A DNA stretch of 50,681 bases, taken from positions 1-50,681 of the IMG/VR virus record IMGVR_UViG_3300045968_000130; one strand, written 5' to 3'. Under the pieces are notes generated by a model. That model had not been told where the DNA came from. It ran no database searches and worked only from the letters and a program-made list of their open reading frames with translations. A program made the translations under genes and the position numbers. Positions 1 through 6,811 of the stretch are shown piece by piece. Each line of letters starts with the position of its first letter. The first letter of the stretch is position 1. Source of the DNA: a virus.

Positions 1-186
1 CTCGCCGTCGTCAGCCCGAACAGCGGCTGGACCTACAAGCATTTCGAGAACGCGGATCTGCAGGGCGCGGTCTCGATCATGGTCGAGGACGGCACCGACG
101 CGCCCAAGACGAACCTGGGCCGCCGTGCCGCGATCGAGCAGGCGAACCAGCTCGCGCTGATCAACCCGCAGGATCCTGAGCAGCGC
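1..186. repeat. Terminal direct repeat, left copy
   Basis: This stretch recurs at 50496-50681 in the same orientation. The only difference is position 127 (G here, T at 50622), which changes an Ala codon to Ser in the portal gene. The reading frame is continuous across the join. The simplest reading is an assembly overlap of a circular or circularly permuted genome; a true short terminal repeat is less likely because it lies inside an essential gene. Confidence 0.95.
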
Positions 187-741
187 TACAACATCCTCAA
201 GAGCCTGGGCCTCAACGACCTGGTGGAGACGCTCGACTACGACGTCAAGAGCGCCAAGCAGGAACAGGACGCGTTCGAGCAGTGGGTGGCGGCGCCCGAA
301 TTCCAGCAGATGCTGCCGCAGCTGGACATGGCCGTTCAGCAGTGGCAGCTGCAGATGCAGCAGTACCAGCAGCAGCAGCAGGTCCAGCAGCTCGCGGCAG
401 CGGCCACGGGCATGGAGCTGCCGATGCAGCAGGCGCCGCCGCCGCAGCTGCCGCCGATGACGCCGTTCCAGGCGAAGCTGTGGCACGAACCGTCCGTCCA
501 CTTTGGCGAGCACCGCAAGTGGGCGAACGGCGATCGGGCGCGCGAAATCTTCCAGCAGTTCCCGGTCCTGGAGCAGTTTTTCACCGCGCATCTGCAGGAA
601 CACCAGATGGCGATGCAGCCGCCCGCGCCCGCCGAACCGCCGAAGAAGGGCGGGGCGATGGAGCGCTCGAACAGCGAGAGCGGCGAGCACCACGAGCGCA
701 CGGGCAGCAACGAAGGGGCCGACAAACGAGGGCCGGAATAA
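1..741 (+). CDS. Portal protein, C-terminal part (continues from 48822)
   Basis: Position 1 is a codon start in the frame that leaves the right end at 50681. Joined across the repeat, the gene runs from 48822 to 741, giving about 804 residues. This part holds the end of the portal crown followed by a long Gln-rich stretch with runs of consecutive Gln, then a Pro-rich segment and a polar, charged tail. Portal proteins form the dodecameric DNA channel at the capsid vertex. The low-complexity C-terminus is probably disordered and may reach into the capsid or contact scaffold, the gene for which follows; that role is inference. The gene stops with TAA at 739-741. Confidence 0.9.
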   Translation, partial: LAVVSPNSGWTYKHFENADLQGAVSIMVEDGTDAPKTNLGRRAAIEQANQLALINPQDPEQRYNILKSLGLNDLVETLDYDVKSAKQEQDAFEQWVAAPEFQQMLPQLDMAVQQWQLQMQQYQQQQQVQQLAAAATGMELPMQQAPPPQLPPMTPFQAKLWHEPSVHFGEHRKWANGDRAREIFQQFPVLEQFFTAHLQEHQMAMQPPAPAEPPKKGGAMERSNSESGEHHERTGSNEGADKRGPE

Positions 742-743
742 TC

Positions 744-926
744 GTGGCGATCGGGTTCGTGACGGTGAGCTGCGCGATGACCGGCCCGGGGGCTCGGCCC
801 GCGCTCGTGCCGCCGCACGTCTGCCCTGACGGAGCGCCCGTGAAGTGGCTGCAGCATCCGTCGTGCGGGCGGTACTGCGGGTACTCGTGTCTGCCGGATC
901 GGTGGCGCGATGCCGTTCAAAAGTGA
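744..926 (+). CDS. Small Cys-rich protein, lipoprotein-like N-terminus
   Basis: A GTG at 744, two bases after the portal stop, opens 60 codons. The product starts with a short hydrophobic stretch ending in FVTVSC, which resembles a lipobox, but it lacks a positively charged N-region. The C-terminal half has four further Cys residues (CPDG, PSCGRYCGYSC), suggesting disulphides or metal binding. I do not recognise a family. Its last 17 bases overlap the next gene. It could be a small spanin-like or periplasmic protein, or the frame could be spurious; the tight spacing argues for a real gene. Confidence 0.45.
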   Translation: MAIGFVTVSCAMTGPGARPALVPPHVCPDGAPVKWLQHPSCGRYCGYSCLPDRWRDAVQK

Positions 927-1080
927 AGCGCAGCGGCGCTGGATGTACGCCAAGCACCCGGCGATGGCGAAGCGCTGGGAAGCGCACACGCACGACAAGA
1001 GCCTGCCTGAGCGTGCGACCAGGGGATTAAAACGGGCGTCGGACCAGCGGACCAAAAAAAATTTATATAGCCGCGCTTAA
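910..1080 (+). CDS. Small conserved-type phage protein (MPFKSEAQRRWMYA)
   Basis: The ATG at 910 opens 56 codons ending with TAA at 1078-1080. The N-terminus, MPFKSEAQRRWMYAKHPAMA, followed by a K/R/E-rich stretch, matches a small protein often seen near portal and terminase genes in environmental phages; its function is unknown to me. The start lies inside the end of the previous gene. The last codons are written by the A-tract and ATATAGCCGCGCTTAA element at 1053-1087, so this C-terminus is shaped by a regulatory sequence. Confidence 0.7.
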   Translation: MPFKSEAQRRWMYAKHPAMAKRWEAHTHDKSLPERATRGLKRASDQRTKKNLYSRA

Positions 1081-1087
1081 CGCGCGG
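1053..1087 (+). promoter_or_regulatory. Late-promoter-like element, copy A, with stem-loop
   Basis: Eight A residues, TTT, then ATATAG (1065-1070) and CCGCGCTTAA (1071-1080). CCGCGC and GCGCGG (1071-1087) can form a six-base-pair hairpin with a TTAAC loop. The 14-base core ATATAGCCGCGCTT is identical in copies at 44330 and, on the other strand, near 25850; a degenerate copy is at 13223. No -35 box is conserved. It lies about 70 bases before the scaffold gene. Promoter function is inferred from position and repetition. Confidence 0.7.
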
Positions 1088-1158
1088 CATTCGCGTGCTT
1101 AGCCTCGCGTGCAGCTCTCGCGGACCCGACCGCGTGACCAAGGGCAGGAGCTGCAACC

Positions 1159-1956
1159 GTGAGTGATCCGAATTACGAAGCGCCCGTCAGCGATGGCGGG
1201 AGCGACCAGGGCGTAACGCCGTCGTCGCCCAGCGGCACCGGAACCCCGCCGACCTCGCCTACCCCGCCTACCAGCGCGTCAGCTGGCGCGAGCGGCCCCC
1301 CGAACAACAACGGGGAATGGATTCCACGTACACGCCTCAACGAAGTTACGGATCGGGCGCGTCAGATCATCTCGCAGCTGCAGTACGAGCTGCAGACCGC
1401 GAGAACGCCGAAGCCGCCCGCTGAGGAACCGGACCAGGAATCGGAGCAGATCAAGGCGCAGTTTTTCAAGCTGTTCCCGCAGGCGCAGAAGCTCTTTCAG
1501 CTGCCCCCGGATCATCTCGAAGCCCTGATCGGCGCCGCCCCCGGTTTCCAGGCGCAGACCGAGCACTACTGGACGACGGTCGGACATCACTACCTCCGGC
1601 AGCTCGAACAGTCCATGCACAAGGTCTACGGCGGACAGCCTGACGTGAAAGCTCGCCGCTGGATCGAGAGCGCGTTCATCGACTGGGTACAGAACGACGA
1701 CCAGGCGAAGGCCCGCTACATCAACCAGGATCCGAACCTCGTTGCGGAATTTTGGCAGTCGGTCGAGTCGCTCATGCTCGAACCCGTCCGTCGATCCGCA
1801 ATCGCCAACGAGCAGCGCCGTGCGGATCGGCGTTCGCGGCTCCCCATCCCTGGCGTCGGGACGCAGGCGCTGGGTAAGGGACCGCAGAAACCACCGAAGG
1901 ACGAGGACGAGCTGCACGAGCGCGCTTTTGAAGCGTTTGAAGAGGCGAACCGCTGA
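1159..1956 (+). CDS. Putative capsid scaffolding protein
   Basis: A GTG start at 1159 (GGAG about ten bases upstream) gives 265 residues. The first 55 or so are a Ser/Thr/Pro/Gly linker. The middle is charged and helical (TRLNEVTDRARQIISQLQYE), and the C-terminus ends in a lysine- and glutamate-rich helix (residues about 245-265). This composition, and the position directly between portal and the presumed major capsid protein, fit a scaffolding protein that guides procapsid assembly and binds capsid through a basic C-terminal helix. There is no protease motif. The assignment rests on synteny and composition, since scaffold sequences are poorly conserved. Confidence 0.7.
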   Translation: MSDPNYEAPVSDGGSDQGVTPSSPSGTGTPPTSPTPPTSASAGASGPPNNNGEWIPRTRLNEVTDRARQIISQLQYELQTARTPKPPAEEPDQESEQIKAQFFKLFPQAQKLFQLPPDHLEALIGAAPGFQAQTEHYWTTVGHHYLRQLEQSMHKVYGGQPDVKARRWIESAFIDWVQNDDQAKARYINQDPNLVAEFWQSVESLMLEPVRRSAIANEQRRADRRSRLPIPGVGTQALGKGPQKPPKDEDELHERAFEAFEEANR

Positions 1957-1977
1957 CGCTTCAACGAGGGCGGGGTA

Positions 1978-3279
1978 ATGGGTGCAGACACACAGACGAT
2001 CGATGGAATCTTCAAGGACTACTACGAAGATTTCATTTCAGAGCAGGTCAACAACCGCAATCCGCTGAAAGAGCTGTTCAAGTTCGAGAAGAACCCGTTC
2101 GGCGGGCGTGAGGTGGTCTACACCGCGCACGTCAGCCGCAACGCGTCGCCCATGTTCGTGGGCGAGGATTCGGCCTTCGCGGAAGCCACGAACCAGGGCC
2201 ACGTCCAGCTGCGCGTCGGCCAGCGCAAGCTGATGGGCCGCATCCGGCTCACGTCGGAAGCGATGCTCGACTCGATGTCCAGCAAGGGCGCGTTCAAGCA
2301 GGCGCGCAAGGACGAGACGAACGGGCTCATCAAGGATCTGGCGAAGAAGGAAGAGTACGCGCTCTGCACGGATGGGCGTGGCGTGCTCGGCCTGGTGGAC
2401 GAAGCGACCCCGACCGGCAACACGACGCTGGAGATGGACGCGCCAGGCGGCATCACCAACGACAATTTCGGGAATCGGTTCGTCCAGGTCGGGATGTACG
2501 TCGGCCTGGTCAACCCGGCGACCGGCGCGCTGCGCGCGTCCTCGGTGCGCCAGGTGACGGCGGTCAACAGCGACGGGACCGACATCACGCTGTCGTCGGC
2601 GCCGACCAACGGCGCGGAAAACGACTACGTGGTGCAGGCCGCGTCGTCGGGCGTGACGGATGCGCTCGACACGTCGTACGAGCACGCGTTCTGGGGGCTC
2701 ATCGCCCTGGTCGATGACGGCACCTACCGCGCCAACTACTTTGGCGTGGACCGCTCGATCTACGGCAACTTCCAGAGCTACGTGAAGGCGAGCACGGGCG
2801 CGCTGAGCGTGGACGTGCTGCAGCAGGTTGCGGATGTGCTCGACCAGAAGCTCGGCTCCAAGGTCGAGCTGATCATCTGCCACCACTCGACGCGTCGGCT
2901 CTACATCCAGCTGCTCGACTCCGATCGCCGGTACTCGGGCAACAACCTGCAGCGGCCTGACGGCGGCACGACGGCGTTCACGCAGGGCGACCTGACGATG
3001 GGCGAAGTGCCGATCAAGGTCATCCGGGATTTCCCGCTCGACATGATGATGCTGCTCAACAAGAGCGAGAGCGGCTGGATCTGCTACGAGTCGGAGCCTG
3101 GCAAGTGGGTGGACGAGGACGGGTCGATCCTCGTGCGCATCGGCACCGGCACGTCGGGCCGCGACGCGTTCGAGGGCTGGTACCGGATGCGGAAGCAGTA
3201 CCACTGCCGCTATCCCGGCTACAACGCGCGTCTCGACGGCATCACGGGTCAGACCCTGATCGTGGTGCGCGCGGAATAA
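1978..3279 (+). CDS. Major capsid protein (probable HK97 fold)
   Basis: The ATG at 1978, preceded by GAGGGCGG, opens 433 codons, a typical length for a phage major capsid protein. The product has an N-terminal helical arm (TIDGIFKDYYEDFISEQVNN), a mixed alpha/beta body and a C-terminus rich in beta strands (GYNARLDGITGQTLIVVRAE). Position after portal and scaffold supports the call; no other product in the window is a better candidate. The weak ribosome site is unexpected for a highly made protein, and strong late transcription from the element at 1053 may compensate. The HK97 fold is inferred from family knowledge, not seen. Confidence 0.88.
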   Translation: MGADTQTIDGIFKDYYEDFISEQVNNRNPLKELFKFEKNPFGGREVVYTAHVSRNASPMFVGEDSAFAEATNQGHVQLRVGQRKLMGRIRLTSEAMLDSMSSKGAFKQARKDETNGLIKDLAKKEEYALCTDGRGVLGLVDEATPTGNTTLEMDAPGGITNDNFGNRFVQVGMYVGLVNPATGALRASSVRQVTAVNSDGTDITLSSAPTNGAENDYVVQAASSGVTDALDTSYEHAFWGLIALVDDGTYRANYFGVDRSIYGNFQSYVKASTGALSVDVLQQVADVLDQKLGSKVELIICHHSTRRLYIQLLDSDRRYSGNNLQRPDGGTTAFTQGDLTMGEVPIKVIRDFPLDMMMLLNKSESGWICYESEPGKWVDEDGSILVRIGTGTSGRDAFEGWYRMRKQYHCRYPGYNARLDGITGQTLIVVRAE

Positions 3280-3307
3280 CCCTGTCTGCCGGGGGGTCAA
3301 GCGCGGG

Positions 3308-3331
3308 GCCGCCAGCGCGTTATCTGGCGGC
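3308..3331 (+). terminator. Stem-loop after the capsid gene (possible attenuator)
   Basis: GCCGCCAG (3308-3315) and CTGGCGGC (3324-3331) form a perfect eight-base-pair stem with an eight-base loop in the gap between the capsid gene and the next gene. There is no T-tract, so it may be a partial terminator or an mRNA-stabilising 3' hairpin that raises capsid over downstream products. Confidence 0.5.
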
Positions 3332-3342
3332 AACAAGGACTT

Positions 3343-3756
3343 ATGGAAGCGCATCTCGTCAACACGTTCGATTTCGTGGAGATCGGCAACCGCACCAGCA
3401 AAACGCTGTCCGTCACGTACGACGGCAAGCAGTGGGTGCTGCCCCCGTTCCCGGCCACGGTCAAGGTGCCGCGCATCGTCGCTGACGTGGCGTGCCGCCA
3501 GCATCCGCGCATGGGGACGGAGGATCCGTACAACCCGCACAAGTTCGAGCTGCTCGTCTACGTCAAGGAATGGAAGCAGCCGGACACGGCGATCGAGCAG
3601 ACCGACAAGCTCGAACGGATCAACCGCGATCTGCTGCCGCCTGACCGGCGCAAGACGCAGCTGCGGGAGATGCAGTACCGGCCGACGCGGGCGATGGACG
3701 TGGGCGAAGGCGGCGGCGCGGATGCGCTCTTCGACGGCCGGGGCGCGAATGGGTAA
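3343..3756 (+). CDS. Head-region protein, unknown
   Basis: 137 residues, ATG at 3343. The N-terminal two thirds look like a compact beta-rich domain (FDFVEIGNRTSKTLSVTYDG, then PRIVADVACRQHP and FELLVYVKEW), followed by a charged, probably extended tail ending in a Gly-rich stretch. It lies just after the capsid gene, where decoration or head-completion proteins are found, but I recognise no family. Its last eight bases overlap the ATG of the next gene (3749), indicating translational coupling. Confidence 0.75.
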   Translation: MEAHLVNTFDFVEIGNRTSKTLSVTYDGKQWVLPPFPATVKVPRIVADVACRQHPRMGTEDPYNPHKFELLVYVKEWKQPDTAIEQTDKLERINRDLLPPDRRKTQLREMQYRPTRAMDVGEGGGADALFDGRGANG

Positions 3757-4261
3757 CTGGCTCGGGAGACTGAATCCCTGGAACCTGCCAGCGCCGCCAG
3801 CGTGGTGGCTGCAGCGCCTGGCCGACCGGGATCCCGACCTGCGCGTCATGCCGGGTCTCGCGGAACCCTGCTATCGGGTCGCGCGACGCTCGGTCCTGAT
3901 GAACCGGGTAACGCCGGTCCTCGGCAACGACAGTGAGACCGGGCGCATGTGCCGTGAGGGGCTGATCCCCGTCATCAGCCTGCGGCCCGGCACGACCTGG
4001 AACGACGACTTTTTCCTGTGGCTCGACCAGCACGACACCTGGCAGGTCGGCGGCCCGCAGAAGGCGGCCGACCGAATCGAGCAGCTCGAACGCGACGCGG
4101 CGACGCAGCTGCAGCGCGCGACCGATGACGAAGCCGACCAGCGCGGCGTGAGCGCCTATTTCGGGCAGCTCGTGCGCGAGGGCGCAGTGGCGTTCCTGTC
4201 GAGCGCCGATCAAGTGGCCGGACAGTCCGCTGTGGTGGCGGCCTCCGGCTCAGGGGACTAG
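3749..4261 (+). CDS. Virion-module protein, unknown
   Basis: 170 residues, taking the ATG at 3749 that overlaps the previous stop; an in-frame start 27 bases earlier would lie deeper inside the previous gene. The product begins MGNWLGRLNPWNLPAPPAWW, a Trp- and Pro-rich N-terminus, then a helical middle (QKAADRIEQLERDAATQLQR) that may form a coiled coil, and an Ala/Ser-rich C-terminus. Similar tryptophan-rich proteins sit between capsid and connector genes in environmental podovirus genomes. No catalytic motif is visible. Confidence 0.75.
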   Translation: MGNWLGRLNPWNLPAPPAWWLQRLADRDPDLRVMPGLAEPCYRVARRSVLMNRVTPVLGNDSETGRMCREGLIPVISLRPGTTWNDDFFLWLDQHDTWQVGGPQKAADRIEQLERDAATQLQRATDDEADQRGVSAYFGQLVREGAVAFLSSADQVAGQSAVVAASGSGD

Positions 4262-4265
4262 CACA

Positions 4266-4724
4266 ATGGCTCTCTCTCTTGAAAACACCACGCTGACGAA
4301 ACAGCGCTGCCTCGCGGAGACCCGGAAGCCGGACATCCAGGCGCTCCTGAAAGCGTTTTTCTCGCACCTCGCGCAGCACAAGGGCAACCCGCAGCTGCAG
4401 GCGACGTTCTTTTCGGCGCTCGCCGGAACCGACGTCGTGGCGGCGGACGCGGCCTGCAAGCTCTACGCCTGGTACATCAAGAAGCCCACGGCTTCGACCA
4501 CGGCGGCCTACGTCAAGGCGTCGAACCACGCGAGCGCCCTGGACGAAGCCGACGACACGATGCACGTCTACCTGCCGACGAACGAGGAAGTGCTGCTCGT
4601 GTTCCCGAACGGGATCGCCATGTCCACGGGGTTCACGATCGGCTCGAACACGACCGCGAGCGGCACAGGCGCCAGCGCGGCGGCTGACCAGCCGTCTGGG
4701 TTCGTGATCGTCGGAGCGCCGTAA
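4266..4724 (+). CDS. Virion-module protein, unknown (possible decoration)
   Basis: 152 residues, ATG at 4266 with AGGGG nine bases upstream. The N-terminal half is helical (QALLKAFFSHLAQHKGNPQLQ) and the C-terminal half has alternating hydrophobic strands and a Ser/Thr/Gly/Ala loop (TIGSNTTASGTGASAAADQP). The stop overlaps the next ATG at 4724 (TAATG). I do not recognise a family. Placement among head genes suggests a structural part. Confidence 0.75.
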   Translation: MALSLENTTLTKQRCLAETRKPDIQALLKAFFSHLAQHKGNPQLQATFFSALAGTDVVAADAACKLYAWYIKKPTASTTAAYVKASNHASALDEADDTMHVYLPTNEEVLLVFPNGIAMSTGFTIGSNTTASGTGASAAADQPSGFVIVGAP

Positions 4725-5143
4725 TGAGCATCGTCCGCTACGGCGACTACTCGGCGCGGTACAAGGACGTATCCGTTCAGCGCTCGATCGTGGCGGGCGC
4801 GGACGGATCCGCCGATCCGCTCATCGCCGGGACGGCTGGGTTCAACATCGTGGTGCGGCGGATTTACGTGCAGGTCACGACGTCCGCCGCGCAGACGTTC
4901 ACGTTCCGCACGAACAACCTGACGCCGGTCGTGCTGTTCGCCGTCGCGGCGTCGGCGGCGGTCGGCGGCTACGAAGCGGAATACGTGGACGAGCTGACGG
5001 AAGGCTACGTCATCCCGGCTGGCGAGGATCTGGACCTGGCGATGGGCGGCGCGGGACCGGCCGCCATCGTCATGGTGGAGGCGCACAAGCGGCTCGCGGC
5101 GAACACGCCGATCACGATGTCCGCGTTCGCGGCGGCGACGTGA
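4724..5143 (+). CDS. Beta-rich virion-module protein
   Basis: 139 residues, start coupled to the previous stop. The sequence is almost all predicted beta strands (FNIVVRRIYVQVTTSAAQTF, GYVIPAGEDLDLAMGG) and looks like a single jelly-roll or immunoglobulin-like domain, as used in capsid decoration or neck proteins. The product at 44450 has a similar length and beta-sandwich pattern, but I cannot align the two convincingly. Function is inferred from context only. Confidence 0.75.
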   Translation: MSIVRYGDYSARYKDVSVQRSIVAGADGSADPLIAGTAGFNIVVRRIYVQVTTSAAQTFTFRTNNLTPVVLFAVAASAAVGGYEAEYVDELTEGYVIPAGEDLDLAMGGAGPAAIVMVEAHKRLAANTPITMSAFAAAT

Positions 5144-5144
5144 C

Positions 5145-5846
5145 ATGGCAACCACGATCAACGCGATCGTGGCGCGAGCGCGTGTCCACCTGATCGAGCC
5201 TACGGCGTCGTTCTGGTCGGACGCGGAGCTGGTGCAGCACGCCATCCTGGGGATCCAGGATCTGTGGCGGTCGATCATCGACAACTACCAGGATTATTTC
5301 CTGACGATCGATGAGACGAACGTCACGCAGGACGTGAGCGCCACGTCACTGACCGGCGTCCCGCAGGACGTGTTCCGCGTCAAGGGCATCGAGCCGCGCA
5401 GCCTCTCGTCCTCGCAGCTGCTCTACTACCCGCTGGATTTCAGTCACCCTGATTTCCAGCGGGCGCGCGGCGAGTCGTCCACCGATCCTGAGTGCCGCAC
5501 GATCTACTACGACCTGATCGGCACGGCGTCGCCAGTGGGGGCGCCGACGATCCGTGTGGCGCCGGCGATCAATCGCCAGGTGCTGCTGCGGCTGATCTAC
5601 ATCCCCACGCTGGCGACCCTGACGGGCGCGAGCAACAACCCGATCCCGGGCGAGACGGACAACGCGGTCATGGCCTGGACGATCGCGTACGCCAGGGCGA
5701 AGGAACGCGAGGACCGTGCGCCGGATGCGGAATGGCTCGCGGTCTATTCCACGGAGAAGCAGCACATTCTGCAGGTCATCACGCCACGGCAGGATGACCA
5801 GGACGATTTTGCAGAGGCGCTGTTCGAGCCGTACTGGGGCGTCTGA
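5145..5846 (+). CDS. Head-tail connector (adaptor) protein
   Basis: 233 residues, ATG at 5145 one base after the previous stop. The N-terminus (IVARARVHLIEPTASFWSDA, then ELVQHAILGIQDLWRSIIDN) has the helix-turn-helix-bundle pattern 'xWSDxELxxHxxxGI' common to podovirus head-tail adaptors. A beta-rich middle is followed by a C-terminal helical segment with a charged AKEREDRAPDAEW stretch. Such proteins form a ring below the portal and receive the tail. The place in the gene order, between head genes and tail genes, agrees. No enzyme motif is present. Confidence 0.7.
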   Translation: MATTINAIVARARVHLIEPTASFWSDAELVQHAILGIQDLWRSIIDNYQDYFLTIDETNVTQDVSATSLTGVPQDVFRVKGIEPRSLSSSQLLYYPLDFSHPDFQRARGESSTDPECRTIYYDLIGTASPVGAPTIRVAPAINRQVLLRLIYIPTLATLTGASNNPIPGETDNAVMAWTIAYARAKEREDRAPDAEWLAVYSTEKQHILQVITPRQDDQDDFAEALFEPYWGV

Positions 5847-6017
5847 ATGGACATCATCACGCCGGTCATCGTGCTCGTCATCCTGGGCGTGGCGCTCTAC
5901 CTGATTGAAACCTACGTGCCGATGGCGCCGGGGTTCAAGGTGGCGATCCGCGTGATCGTGATTCTCGCGCTCGTGCTCTACCTGCTGCGCGCGTTCGGGA
6001 TTTCAGGGCGCATCTGA
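5847..6017 (+). CDS. Small two-helix membrane protein (Thivi_2564-like)
   Basis: 56 residues. The ATG at 5847 follows the previous stop directly and the TGA at 6015-6017 overlaps the next ATG. There are two hydrophobic segments (about residues 4-20 and 36-50) joined by a polar turn YVPMAPGFK. That arrangement, including the V/I-P-M turn, resembles a small membrane protein family found in many phage structural clusters and often labelled Thivi_2564. Its role is not settled; a holin-like function is possible, as no other holin was found in the late block. Its position within the tail genes is odd for a holin. Confidence 0.75.
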   Translation: MDIITPVIVLVILGVALYLIETYVPMAPGFKVAIRVIVILALVLYLLRAFGISGRI

Positions 6018-6250
6018 TGCCCGGCAAACAGAACGTCTACAACCTGGGCGAAGAGGGCATCGACATCGTGGAATCGCCCGTCCACGTCGCGGAAGGCGTC
6101 GTCCTGAACGCGCAGAATGCGCAGCTCGCGCCGATCGAGCTGGAGGGCGGGTTCCGCAAGCGGGATGGGATGGCGAAGTTCAACAGCGTCGCTGCGGCTG
6201 GTCCCATCCTCAGCGGCTTCAACGTCAGCCTGGTGGATCCAGCTCCGTAA
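6017..6250 (+). CDS. Stand-alone copy of the tail-protein N-terminal domain
   Basis: 77 residues, with start and stop both overlapping neighbours (TGATG at 6015, TAATG at 6248). The whole product aligns with the first 77 or so residues of the 419-residue protein at 6812: both begin MPGK-NVY-LGE-G and share an RKR-GMAK-N-VAAAGPILS segment. It therefore appears to be a duplicated docking domain freed from its beta-propeller. It may occupy the same site on the tail or cap it; this is inference. Confidence 0.8.
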   Translation: MPGKQNVYNLGEEGIDIVESPVHVAEGVVLNAQNAQLAPIELEGGFRKRDGMAKFNSVAAAGPILSGFNVSLVDPAP

Positions 6251-6804
6251 TGGCCGAAGGCGATACCCAGTTCAATGAATTCGGCCCGCCAGAGGGCGAC
6301 CTGTACATCAAGGCCGGGGGCATCCGCTACCTCAAGGTCTCGAAGGAAGGGCTGCTCAGCTCGGTCAATGGCGGTCGGCTCGACGCGAACATCCTCATGT
6401 TCCCGAATGGGCCGATCCACGGGTGGACGGACGCGCCGTTCAAGGTGACGGACTACGTGGGTGCGACGGTGGAGCCTGGCGATGTGGTGACGAACCGCTG
6501 TGCGCGCATCGGTGCCGTGCTCAACTGGATCCTGGTCGTCACGGGGATCACCACGCCTGGTAGCCCGAACAGCCCGGCGATTCGAGTGCGTGTGCCGGAA
6601 GGGCAGAAGGTGCTCAACGAATGCGGCGGGGGCTACTCCGTCGTGATCGGTACGACGCGCAGCGCGGGCACGTGGATTGCGGCAGCGAACGCGACCGAGA
6701 TCCAACTGTTCGCGCCGAACACGCCGAGCTGGCCGAGCGGCACCAACCACGTCGAGATTCGCGGCCAGTTCATTCTGCCCGTGACGATGCCGACGGTCCT
6801 GTGA
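6250..6804 (+). CDS. Tail-region protein, unknown
   Basis: 184 residues, start coupled to the previous stop. It begins with a polar segment (GDTQFNEFGPPEGDLYIKAGG) followed by regular beta strands with many Gly, Thr and Pro residues. It lies between the duplicated 77-residue domain and its full-length relative, and may have been inserted with that duplication. No known family is recognised. A role as a tail or fibre part is likely from context. Confidence 0.75.
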   Translation: MAEGDTQFNEFGPPEGDLYIKAGGIRYLKVSKEGLLSSVNGGRLDANILMFPNGPIHGWTDAPFKVTDYVGATVEPGDVVTNRCARIGAVLNWILVVTGITTPGSPNSPAIRVRVPEGQKVLNECGGGYSVVIGTTRSAGTWIAAANATEIQLFAPNTPSWPSGTNHVEIRGQFILPVTMPTVL

Positions 6805-6811
6805 GTGACCC

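Noticed and set aside
2038-3849. 603-codon leftward open frame opposite the capsid gene
   Set aside because: The product is Arg/His/Val-rich with no domain pattern and lies fully antisense to well-supported genes; it is a shadow of GC-rich codon use.
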